NCBI GenBank assembly: GCA_001552935.1
Contig: KQ959713.1
Location: 911 to 64,910 of the forward strand
Reading direction: 5' to 3'
Source of the DNA: Umbribacter vaginalis
Lineage (GTDB): Bacteria; Actinomycetota; Coriobacteriia; Coriobacteriales; Eggerthellaceae
Length of the DNA stretch: 64,000 nucleotides
The notes under the pieces were generated by a model. The model was not told the origin of the DNA. It did no database searches and worked only from the letters and a program-made list of their open reading frames with translations. Both the position numbers and the translations under genes were made by a program. Below, piece after piece: positions 36,804 to 44,708 of this stretch (position 1 is its first letter; each line of letters begins with the position of its first letter).

Positions 36804-38702
36804 TTATCTGCGACTGCGATACCGTGCTCTTACAAACAATGCAGCATACGAACATGATCCAACAAACAGCAAGAAGAACAATACACTGCTGAGCTCATCT
36901 CCTGTTTGAGGAAGTGTATATCCGTGAGAGCTCGTTGCGTCGTTGGATTGTGTCGATTCATGCGGCGATGTTATTTCGCTGCGTGTTGAGGATGATGCTT
37001 CACCATTTCCTGTATTAGATGACGCCTCGCCATTTCCTGTATTACTCGGTGCTGCGGGCGTTGAAGCAGGTGCATTGTACAGCGCTACTAAGTTGGTATT
37101 TTCAAGAAAACAATATGATGTAAGGTCGATAGGATGTTGAGTTGTATCACCTTTCACATACCACCCAATAATATTGAGATCGCCATCCCTCGTAGGTGCA
37201 GCTAAGTTCTTTACGCTCGATGCTGCCTCAATTGTTATAGGAGACGGCGCTAGTAAGGTACCATCGCTACGCATAAACTGTATTGATACATCGTTATAAC
37301 GCGGCACAAGTACCGTTTCGCTGCTAAACACAGTTGTTGCAAGGTCGATTTTCGTTTGTGTTACATCGCCTTTTTTATACCAGTACGCAATAGCGATGTG
37401 TTTATCTCCACGCATAACATGCGTTGGTATTGGTGCGTCAGTGGGAAGCACCGCGTCTTTTTCACAAGAAATAGAAGTAAGGCGCGTTCCTGTTTTATCT
37501 TCAAACGTAACATCAATATGCGGGAATGGCTTAGCGGTAAGTGTTACATTCCAGCCATCAACATCATTGCCTGACACAGTAATCGAATATCGTTTATCAA
37601 GCCATGCTTTATTGGGATTTGCGTCAGAAAACTCACAAAGGATTCTGTACTCGTTTACTTTCGTTCCACGATTTGGATTATAGCTTAAAGGAGCATCATA
37701 GCGCAGCTCAAGGCTATTATCGTTAACCGCATCTTGGAATATAGATCTATCAGAATCGGTCAACCATGCACTTTTGTTATTCTCAAAATTTTCATCTTGC
37801 TGAACAAGCGTGAGCGAGCTCTCTTTAACGTCTATAAAGTTACTTTTATCGATGATGTTACGCTGTTGAGCTTTAAAGGTAATTTTAGGCACCACACCTT
37901 TTGGTAACCTTGTTCCTGGTGCTAAAGCAAAGGTATAGTGCGAATTCATATTCTGCACAACGGTAGATGAAGATGCAAAACCTGCAACATTATTAAAAGC
38001 ACCTGTTCTTAACCCGTATTGTGTATTGAAAGGAACTCCGTTAGACGCCTTTCCTTTATTCAGAAATGAAGCAATTTGAAGAAAATCTTCGATTGTTATC
38101 TTTTTACCTTGTTTGGTAGTAAATTGGTGTGTTGCTTCATCATAAGACGTACCAAGCACTGCTTTTGCTGTAATAACATCATCAAGGCCTGCTGTGAGAG
38201 TCTTAACAAACCAGCGCACACTCTGCTCTCCTAAGTCGTCGTATAAAACAAGCTCTCCATCAGCACGCACATAGTATGTTTCTATCTTTTGACTCGACTC
38301 AGCCTTTCCCTGAAACATGGGATAATACAGCAATGCAAATTTTTCTCCCGCTTGCGCTGGATTCGTGGTTGGTACATAGCTTTTTGATGAAAAATCAAGA
38401 TCGGCAAACTCAATAAAATGATTAGTTTTATCTGTAAGATCGTACCGTTTTCCATTAATAACAAGATACGTTTTGCCCTGCTCTTCTATTACTTGACGCG
38501 TTTTGTAACTCGGCTGTATCGTATTTTGAGCAGTAGAGGAAGTGCCCGATTGCGCTGCATTTTGCGCTGCGAAAGCACGTGTCGAAACTTGAGACACTCC
38601 TATAAGTACAACACACGCACAAACGCATATACCAATAAGCGCACATATTGCAAAGCGATATGTTTGATGTACTTTGCGCGACCAACAATACCGTTTACTC
38701 AT
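36804..38702 (-). CDS. LPXTG cell-wall-anchored surface protein with InlB-type repeats
   Basis: 632 residues from the ATG at 38702. A signal peptide (RFAICALIGICVCACVVLIG, cut near AFA-A), a long unfamiliar N-terminal region, then two Listeria-Bacteroides (InlB B / Flg_new) repeats: IDVTFEDKTGTRLTS...AIAYWYKKGD and VSIQFMRSDGTLLA...IIGWYVKGD. A Ser/Asn/Gly linker contains two SSNTGNGEA copies. The sortase signal LPQTGD lies 36 residues from the end, followed by a hydrophobic segment and RARYRSRR. It should be covalently attached to peptidoglycan; an adhesin or host-contact role is inferred. The start is uncertain (ATG at 38711 or TTG at 38726 are alternatives). The upstream 177 bp is very A+T rich. 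Confidence 0.9.
   Translation of the reverse strand: MSKRYCWSRKVHQTYRFAICALIGICVCACVVLIGVSQVSTRAFAAQNAAQSGTSSTAQNTIQPSYKTRQVIEEQGKTYLVINGKRYDLTDKTNHFIEFADLDFSSKSYVPTTNPAQAGEKFALLYYPMFQGKAESSQKIETYYVRADGELVLYDDLGEQSVRWFVKTLTAGLDDVITAKAVLGTSYDEATHQFTTKQGKKITIEDFLQIASFLNKGKASNGVPFNTQYGLRTGAFNNVAGFASSSTVVQNMNSHYTFALAPGTRLPKGVVPKITFKAQQRNIIDKSNFIDVKESSLTLVQQDENFENNKSAWLTDSDRSIFQDAVNDNSLELRYDAPLSYNPNRGTKVNEYRILCEFSDANPNKAWLDKRYSITVSGNDVDGWNVTLTAKPFPHIDVTFEDKTGTRLTSISCEKDAVLPTDAPIPTHVMRGDKHIAIAYWYKKGDVTQTKIDLATTVFSSETVLVPRYNDVSIQFMRSDGTLLAPSPITIEAASSVKNLAAPTRDGDLNIIGWYVKGDTTQHPIDLTSYCFLENTNLVALYNAPASTPAAPSNTGNGEASSNTGNGEASSSTRSEITSPHESTQSNDATSSHGYTLPQTGDELSSVLFFLLFVGSCSYAALFVRARYRSRR
36991..37044. 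repeat. 27-bp in-frame tandem duplication in the LPXTG gene
   Basis: Two adjacent 27-bp copies (36991-37017, 37018-37044) encode the duplicated nonapeptide SSNTGNGEA in the wall-spanning linker. Confidence 0.9.
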
Positions 38703-38879
38703 ATTCACCATTTTCTCTGCGATCAATGTTTACCATTACCACTATACACAAAATTAACGAACAATTTTGATAGCTTACAATTATAACGGGAGAAATTATT
38801 TTTAATGAAATTTACATGAGAAGAACGTTAATATATAATTAATATAAATTCTTGTATATGATATAAATCAACAGTACAG

Positions 38880-39443
38880 CTATGATTGCGGTATGACATC
38901 AAACAACGGAAGATAGAAAAAGACTGCACGCAATTCACGTTTGAACTGGGCGATATCGCTAAATCCTCCATTTGCTAATATTTCGTAATACTGGCTTCCT
39001 TCTTTTTTCAGATAGTTCGTACGCACAAAGCCGTTGCGCTCATAAAAACGCAATCGTGCAACACGCTGCTGATAATTTGCTGCATGTTCATCGAGGCGCT
39101 CAATTTCAAGCACAACAGGAAGCTTAGGGTACGCTTGCGCTAACGCAGACAAAATACGTGAACCAATACCACGCGAACGCATGGAAGCATCCACAGCTAG
39201 AAACGCAATATACAAACATGATGGTAGCTCAATATACAATGCCAAACCAGCAAAAGCACCTTCGTCAAAAAAAGCTACATAATGGCACGATTGACGGTGC
39301 TGCAAAAACCACATCGTAACAGGAGAAAGACGCTCCTCAGGAGGAAAAGCCTCCTTGTAAAGCGCCTCTACAAGCGCTTTGCACCGTTCATCTTTGCGCG
39401 TATCGCGCATCTCAAGAGCAGACTTATACTGAGTATCATTCAT
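38880..39443 (-). CDS. GNAT family N-acetyltransferase
   Basis: 187 residues with the acetyl-CoA motif A in LYIAFLAVDASMRSRGIGSRIL (pyrophosphate loop RSRGIG) and motif B in VARLRFYERNGFVRTNY. Substrate unknown. The ATG at 39443 has TTAAAGGA upstream. It lies alone between htrA and the LPXTG gene. Confidence 0.9.
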   Translation of the reverse strand: MNDTQYKSALEMRDTRKDERCKALVEALYKEAFPPEERLSPVTMWFLQHRQSCHYVAFFDEGAFAGLALYIELPSCLYIAFLAVDASMRSRGIGSRILSALAQAYPKLPVVLEIERLDEHAANYQQRVARLRFYERNGFVRTNYLKKEGSQYYEILANGGFSDIAQFKRELRAVFFYLPLFDVIPQS

Positions 39444-39707
39444 GCGTATTCCTTTAAGCGCAGGTTGGAAACAAGTGGCACGGGCGCTTACGCTGTTGCG
39501 TAAGCGATAACACGTACTGTGAGCGCGATTGCGCGCTGATTATGCGTTGAATCAAGCGCGCGTTGCGCAAATAGCGTGCTGGTTGTGCGCTCGCGTTGCG
39601 CAAATCATGCGCTGAGTGTTCGCCTATAGTCGTCGCGCACAGCGTAAGTGCATGTACGTGCCATACTCTTGTAACAGTGTAACGCAATTGCGTGTTGGGC
39701 GTAGCAG
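39444..39707. other. Palindrome- and repeat-rich gap between htrA and the GNAT gene
   Basis: 264 bp with no gene. It contains a 9-bp stem with a 4-base loop (CGCTTACGC / GCGTAAGCG, 39485-39506) without a U tract, and a perfect direct repeat CGCGTTGCGCAAAT at 39559-39572 and 39592-39605 (period 33). The whole stretch is dominated by permutations of GCGC and TTGCGCAA. Confidence 0.6.
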
Positions 39708-41354
39708 TTAACGTAAGAAATTACGACGGGCGTTTTTGTCTGAGTTGTGCGGTGTACTTTCCTGCTGTTGCTGAGCATTGGTTGACTCAGAATCTTGATC
39801 GTTGCCAAGCGTAATAGACAAGGTAACTTCTTTTCCACCGCGCACTACTACCAAACGAATGCTGTCGCCTGGCTTTTGCTCGCGCACATCAACCATAACA
39901 CTGCTTGCATCGGTAACCGCTTTGTCGTTGAATTTGGTAATGATGTCGCCCTCTTGCAATCCTCCCTGATCAGCACCCGAGCCTTTCAATATCGAAGCCA
40001 CGTAAGCACCCTGCTGCGCGCCAAGTCCATAGTGGCGTGCAATTGCTGGGTTGACGGTACTCAACGATGCGCCAAGGCGTGCATGAGTAGGAGTCTTACC
40101 TTCGATAATTTGTTTGGCGATGCTAAGCGCGTAATTGATAGGAATGGCAAATCCAACACCTGAATAGTTGCCAGAATTCGACGTGATAAGCGTGTTCACA
40201 CCAATAACGCGGCCCTGCGCATCAACAAGCGCGCCACCAGAGTTGCCCGGGTTGATGGCTGCATCAGTTTGAATCATATTGGGATAAATGGTCGGACCAG
40301 CAGGCTTTTTACCTCTGTTAAAAATGCTATCCAAGTCGCTTTGCTGACGTGCAGGAATAACTTGTGAACGGCTGGTAGCCGACACGACACCCGTTGCCAC
40401 CGACTGCTCAAGACCAAATGGACTGCCGATTGACATCACCCATTCGCCTACTTTCAGCTTCGATGAGTCGCCTAAATCGGCTGCTTTCAAGTTTGAAACG
40501 TTGTCAACTTTCACGACCGCTAAATCGCTTGATGGATCGGCGCCAACTACTTTTGCGTCGCGCTCTTCGCCACCAACATTTACTTTCAGCGCATCAGCAT
40601 TAGCTACAACGTGATAATTTGTAAGCACGTAGCCGTCTTTAGAAAGCACAATGCCGCTTCCAAGCGATGATTGTTGCAAATGAGCATCATCAGCTCCAGA
40701 ACGTCCACCGCCATACAATGACGGCGTTGCTTTGTAGACATAAATACACACGACAGACGGAAGTGCTTTTTGTGCAACCTGTTCGGCAAGTGTTTCATTA
40801 GTAGGAGCTGCGTTAATCGAACCTGGCGTATCAGAACCGAGCGTTGTTACACGCGTTGTAAGCGATGTTCCAGAAACTCCCTGGTAAATACTAAATCCAC
40901 CTGCTGCAAGAGCAAGACAAAGAATCGTGGCACAAGCACAACCTGCGAATGCTTTTGCAAAAACGTGCTTACTTTTATCATGGTGAACAGCTGCTGCACT
41001 CGCAGATACGCGTTCTGCATCAGGTGACTGTGCTGCTTGTGCTGACTGTGCTGCTTGTACTGACTGTGCTGACTGTGCAGGTGAATATGGCGTGTTGGCA
41101 GCACGTGCAGTGCTCGTTTGATAAGTATTAGTTTGCTGAGCGCTCGTATTTTGACTATTTACTTGCTGGGATACGTGCGCACTGATAGGCGCTTGAGGCG
41201 CTCCTCCTTGAGATGTTGCTGACTGTTCTCCGTTAAAAGGAGGTATCGGCGCACCCGGTCGCACATGCATTTGAGATGATGGTGACGGCACGCTCCCCTG
41301 AGCGTTTTGCGTATTGGAATTATCTTTTTCATATGAATTATTTACATCAGTCAT
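39708..41354 (-). CDS. HtrA/DegP-like membrane-anchored serine protease with PDZ domain
   Basis: 548 residues. Domains: a Gln/Ser/Ala-rich cytoplasmic region (1-125), one membrane helix (about 135-157), a trypsin-like domain with the triad H248 (TNYHVV), D277 (DPSSDLAVVKV) and S372 (NPGNSGG), and a PDZ domain (about 415-515: ARLGASLSTV, QEGDIITKFNDKAV). It should degrade or refold damaged exported proteins. The ATG at 41354 follows AAAGGA. The cytoplasmic region carries an in-frame QSAQ duplication. The 174-bp upstream gap is A+T rich; I could not fix a promoter. Confidence 0.96.
   Translation of the reverse strand: MTDVNNSYEKDNSNTQNAQGSVPSPSSQMHVRPGAPIPPFNGEQSATSQGGAPQAPISAHVSQQVNSQNTSAQQTNTYQTSTARAANTPYSPAQSAQSVQAAQSAQAAQSPDAERVSASAAAVHHDKSKHVFAKAFAGCACATILCLALAAGGFSIYQGVSGTSLTTRVTTLGSDTPGSINAAPTNETLAEQVAQKALPSVVCIYVYKATPSLYGGGRSGADDAHLQQSSLGSGIVLSKDGYVLTNYHVVANADALKVNVGGEERDAKVVGADPSSDLAVVKVDNVSNLKAADLGDSSKLKVGEWVMSIGSPFGLEQSVATGVVSATSRSQVIPARQQSDLDSIFNRGKKPAGPTIYPNMIQTDAAINPGNSGGALVDAQGRVIGVNTLITSNSGNYSGVGFAIPINYALSIAKQIIEGKTPTHARLGASLSTVNPAIARHYGLGAQQGAYVASILKGSGADQGGLQEGDIITKFNDKAVTDASSVMVDVREQKPGDSIRLVVVRGGKEVTLSITLGNDQDSESTNAQQQQESTPHNSDKNARRNFLR
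41025..41078. repeat. 18-bp tandem repeats in htrA
   Basis: TGACTGTGCTGCTTGTGC-type 18-bp units at 41025-41042 and 41043-41060, and a diverged third at 41061-41078, encode the Gln/Ser/Ala tract ahead of the membrane helix. Confidence 0.8.
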
Positions 41355-41528
41355 AATGTATCCTTTTCGCTTACTGGAACCGTATCACAATGTTCAGTAT
41401 GACAAGTATCTCTTAAAAGGAACTTAATCATTTATATAAATATCCTGCAGTTTTGTTAAATTTTTGTTACCAAACGTCAAACGAATAACCGCCCTGTACG
41501 GCACAAATGAACGCGCCGCCACAAGCGT

Positions 41529-42506
41529 CTAAGCATGTGAAAAAGTCGACAAAAACGCGCGGGTACGTTCCTCACGAGGCGAATCAATAACCTGATGTGC
41601 ACTTCCCTGCTCAACAATAACGCCACCATCCATGAAAATGATACGATCAGCAACATCGCGCGCGAAGCTCATTTCATGCGTAACGATAACCATCGTCATA
41701 TGCTCACGTGCCAAATCTTGAATTACGTTTAATACATCGCGCGTCAATTCGGGGTCAAGCGCGCTGGTGGGTTCGTCAAAATACAAGATAGACGGCTTCT
41801 TTGCAAGCGCGCGAGCAATAGCAACACGCTGCTTTTGGCCACCAGACAGCTCGCAAGGAACAGCATCAGCCTTATGTGCAAGCCCCATCTTGCCAAGCAG
41901 TTCGTAAGCACGCTGTTTTGCCTGTTCAGCGGGAACATGATCAACGCGAATAAGCGGATCGGTAATATTGCGCAGAACACTCATATGCGGAAACAAATTA
42001 AACTGCTGGAACACTAAACCAAACGCACTACGAGCTTTGCTAAGCACTTCTTTGGGCGCATAAACGCTGGTAATAGCACCAGAAGAACCCAACTTCTCTG
42101 CCGTGCGCGCGTCATCGTGTGCCACGCATACATCACCATACGTCAACGTGCCGCGCTCGATGTTCTCAAGCAGCGTTAGACAGCGCAGCAAGGTTGACTT
42201 TCCACCACCTGAAGGGCCGATAATTGCTACCACTTCGCCCTTTTTTACTTCAAGAGAAATACCTTTAAGAACGGGTGTTGCACCGAAATTCTTGTAAACG
42301 TCACGGATACACATAACAGCTGGTGCACCATCCAGCACATCTTGTGACGCTTCTTGTGAAGCACCGTCCAGCGCTTCTTGTGACGCTTCTTGTGGTGCGG
42401 CTTGTTGCGCGTTTTGTGGCGTTTCTTGAGTTGTATCATGCGGCGCATCTTGCACGCCGGCAGAAGCATCATATAATTCAGGGTTATTTTGTGATTGCTG
42501 TGTCAT
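41529..42506 (-). CDS. Polar amino acid ABC transporter ATP-binding protein
   Basis: 325 residues. Walker A GPSGGGKST, Q-loop FQQFNLFPH, signature LSGGQKQR and Walker B ILYFDEPTSALD are intact, so the protein should be an active GlnQ/ArtP-type importer ATPase. The ATG at 42506 is set by AGAGGAT seven bases upstream and adds a 60-residue N-terminal tail built from repeated QEAS/LDGA units (36-bp duplication at 42325-42396). There is also an insertion of about 25 residues before the Q-loop (AEKLGSSGAITSVYAPKE), found in several GlnQ-like ATPases. The permease gene ends 114 bp upstream. Confidence 0.95.
   Translation of the reverse strand: MTQQSQNNPELYDASAGVQDAPHDTTQETPQNAQQAAPQEASQEALDGASQEASQDVLDGAPAVMCIRDVYKNFGATPVLKGISLEVKKGEVVAIIGPSGGGKSTLLRCLTLLENIERGTLTYGDVCVAHDDARTAEKLGSSGAITSVYAPKEVLSKARSAFGLVFQQFNLFPHMSVLRNITDPLIRVDHVPAEQAKQRAYELLGKMGLAHKADAVPCELSGGQKQRVAIARALAKKPSILYFDEPTSALDPELTRDVLNVIQDLAREHMTMVIVTHEMSFARDVADRIIFMDGGVIVEQGSAHQVIDSPREERTRAFLSTFSHA
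42325..42396. repeat. 36-bp in-frame tandem duplication in the ABC ATPase gene
   Basis: Two adjacent 36-bp copies (42325-42360, 42361-42396) encode the duplicated twelve-residue unit of the type QEASQEALDGAS in the N-terminal tail. Confidence 0.9.
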
Positions 42507-42620
42507 TACTCTATCCTCTCTTGCACGCTTGCCCCTTGCGGCCACGCAATGCGCATCGATGCCATACAAAACGCGCTACCAGGCATTTCATCTGCGTTCT
42601 TACATTTCTTACCATGCTGG

Positions 42621-43274
42621 TTAGTCGGAATAATACGAAAAGTGCTTCTCAATTTTTGCTAGCACAATCTCAATGAGCGAACTGAAAACCCAGTAAATAA
42701 TGGCAGCAAACGCAAACGGAATCATGCTTGCAGCCGATGCAGCAAGTGTTTTCGCAACGCTGAACATCTCGGCAATGCCCAATACATATGCCAGCGACGT
42801 GTCTTTAACAAGCGTAATAATCTCATTGCCTAACGCGGGCAAAATTCGCTTAAATACCTGCGGTAATACAATAAGCATAAAAGTTTGCTTACGCGTATAG
42901 CCAAGCACTTGGGCAGCCTCATACTGACCTTGAGGAATCGATTGAATGCCGCTGCGATAAATTTCTGCAAAATATGCCGCGTAGTTCAAGATAAAACCAA
43001 TCGAGCACGCGATAATTTTCCACTCAGTAGACAGTCGCAGGTGAAAGATATAAAAAGGACCAAAGGTGATGGCAATAAGCTGAAGCATAAGCGGCGTTCC
43101 GCGCATGATGGAAATATAAATGCGCGTTAGATACGCAAGAGGCGCAAAACGCGAACTGCGACACAGTGCTATCAGAACTCCCAAAGGTAAAGCACCTATG
43201 AGCGTGATTGCAAAAATAAGTAACGAAGAATAGAAGCCTTGTGCTAAAAGCCCCAACGTTGCGCCTACATCCAT
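42621..43274 (-). CDS. Polar amino acid ABC transporter permease
   Basis: 217-residue His/Glu/Gln/Arg-type permease with five membrane segments. The N-terminal region GFYSSLLIFAITLIGALPLG, the ISIMRGTPLMLQL segment, NYAAYFAEIYRSGIQSIPQGQYEAA (which includes the EAA-type ATPase contact loop) and LGNEIITLVKDTSLAYVLG match the family. The ATG at 43274 has AAAGGGA six bases upstream. It lies between the binding protein and the ATPase of the same importer. Confidence 0.95.
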   Translation of the reverse strand: MDVGATLGLLAQGFYSSLLIFAITLIGALPLGVLIALCRSSRFAPLAYLTRIYISIMRGTPLMLQLIAITFGPFYIFHLRLSTEWKIIACSIGFILNYAAYFAEIYRSGIQSIPQGQYEAAQVLGYTRKQTFMLIVLPQVFKRILPALGNEIITLVKDTSLAYVLGIAEMFSVAKTLAASAASMIPFAFAAIIYWVFSSLIEIVLAKIEKHFSYYSD

Positions 43275-43408
43275 TGCATCCCTTTCTTACGTACTTTGTG
43301 CCGGTTGATATGCCGGCTGATGTAGCAGTTTGTATGCCTTTGCACTATTCTTGCACGGTTTCCCAACAGAAAAGTGCAGCGCCGCTTGGCAGCGCCATTC
43401 CAAACGCC

Positions 43409-43435
43409 AAAGCGCTCCATAACCTGGAGCGCTTT
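43409..43435 (-). promoter_or_regulatory. Intercistronic hairpin between binding protein and permease
   Basis: AAAGCGCTCCA (43409-43419) pairs with TGGAGCGCTTT (43425-43435), 11 perfect pairs with a 5-nt loop, 16 bp past the binding-protein stop. No good U run follows on the minus strand. Such a stem often stabilises the upstream message so that more binding protein than permease is made; that is the likely role here. Confidence 0.6.
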
Positions 43436-43451
43436 TGTGCTGGTTGCGGGT

Positions 43452-44462
43452 TTATTTTAACACCCAGCCATCATAGCGAAGACCATAACTTGCGTAGTTG
43501 TCGCACAATTTTTTCACCGTTCCATCTTTATACATTTCGCGCAAGGTATCAGTTACTTTTTGCGCAAGCGCTGTATTCCCTTTCGCAAATGCTACGGCGT
43601 AGTGTTCCGATGATAACTTTTCATCGAGAATGCGGTAACTTGTTTTTGACTGTGCCAACTGGTATGCAGCAATCGACATATCACATGCAACCGCATCAAC
43701 AACACCCGACTCAAGCTGTAAAAATGCTGCGTTGTAATCGGCAACGGTGTCCAAGCGAGAAAATTGCGCCGCTAATTCTGCACGACCATTACTGCTAGCA
43801 GGTGTTTTCAAAATTTTGTCGGCCGCCGATTCAACTTGTGTAAGAACCGCCTTTTTCGATAAATCAGACAACTCTTTTATCGGCGAATCACTGCGTACTA
43901 CAACAACCTGCGCATTCATCATATACGGTTCTGAGAACGTGTACAAATTCTCGCGACCTTCTTTCGTAAACCCGTTCCAAATGCAGTTGATCATGCCCGA
44001 ATTAAGCGCAACGTCTTTAGTGTCCCAATCGATAGGCGCCGCCTTGAACGTCATGCCCGTACGCTTGGCAACTTCGCGCGCTAAATCGAGGTCAAACCCT
44101 TGATATGTACCGTCTTGCCCCATAAAACCATACGGTGGATACGATGCGTCAAATCCAACCGTAAGCGTGTTGCTATCAGCGCTTTCAGACGATGACGACA
44201 TGCACGAACTAAGCATAAGCGCACCCAGGAACAAAGCTGCACACAAGCAGATACGCGCCGCTGTTTTCAGTGAGCGTGACGATGCAACAGGCATAAGCTC
44301 GTTTGGCAGCACGGCTGCGCTGTGCGTGGCGCTCAGTGCAGATGCAGTGCTGGTGCTGCAAGCCTGCCTGCAGCTAAGATTGTGGCGCGAAGTGCAAAAA
44401 TACGAACGTGTAGAACGGACAGCACGGCGCACGCTTGTGCGTAAAGCATCCAAAGCTTGCAT
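43452..44462 (-). CDS. Amino acid ABC transporter substrate-binding lipoprotein
   Basis: Family 3 solute-binding protein: LTVGFDASYPPYGFMGQDG, QGFDLDLAREVAKRTGM, IDWDTKDVALNSGMINCIWN and DMSIAAYQLAQ. The lipobox LMLSSC sits unusually far in, near residue 87, because about 60 residues precede the hydrophobic signal. The ATG at 44462 has AAAGGAG at eight bases, so translation of the extension is supported; an internal ATG 57 codons on (MPVASSRSLK) would give a normal lipoprotein signal but lacks a ribosome site. First gene of the importer operon. Confidence 0.93.
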   Translation of the reverse strand: MQALDALRTSVRRAVRSTRSYFCTSRHNLSCRQACSTSTASALSATHSAAVLPNELMPVASSRSLKTAARICLCAALFLGALMLSSCMSSSSESADSNTLTVGFDASYPPYGFMGQDGTYQGFDLDLAREVAKRTGMTFKAAPIDWDTKDVALNSGMINCIWNGFTKEGRENLYTFSEPYMMNAQVVVVRSDSPIKELSDLSKKAVLTQVESAADKILKTPASSNGRAELAAQFSRLDTVADYNAAFLQLESGVVDAVACDMSIAAYQLAQSKTSYRILDEKLSSEHYAVAFAKGNTALAQKVTDTLREMYKDGTVKKLCDNYASYGLRYDGWVLK

Positions 44463-44508
44463 TGTCATCACTCCTTTGAAGATGTGTTCCAGTTTTTGAT
44501 AGTTCAGT

Positions 44509-44536
44509 ACTTTATCACAGTAGAGTAATAAAGCAA
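44509..44536 (-). promoter_or_regulatory. Possible promoter of the amino acid importer operon
   Basis: On the minus strand TTGCTT (44536-44531), a 16-bp spacer, TAAAGT (44514-44509), about 47 bp before the binding-protein start. The -10 is imperfect, so this is tentative. Confidence 0.35.
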
Positions 44537-44600
44537 TCCCCTCAATGAAACTTTTTTTCGCAAGGACATATTCCTACACATCTTGCACAAAACTACTAAA

Positions 44601-44636
44601 CAAAAAGCCACTGCTCTATTTCTAGAACAGTGGCTT
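44601..44636 (-). terminator. Terminator of the LRR surface-protein gene
   Basis: On the minus strand AAGCCACTG pairs with CAGTGGCTT (44636-44628 with 44613-44605), with a mismatch and three more inner pairs, followed by five T in all (GCTTTTTG). It lies about 70 bp past the stop codon. Confidence 0.8.
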
Positions 44637-44708
44637 GCCATGTAATCGTAGCGAAAACAAGAATCAGAGGTATCAAGCTGCATTCTATAAAACGTCGCTT
44701 CACAACTT

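Noticed and set aside
39485-39506. Perfect 9-bp stem as terminator of htrA
   Set aside because: It lies about 200 bp past the htrA stop and has no U tract on either strand; treated as part of a palindrome-rich gap.
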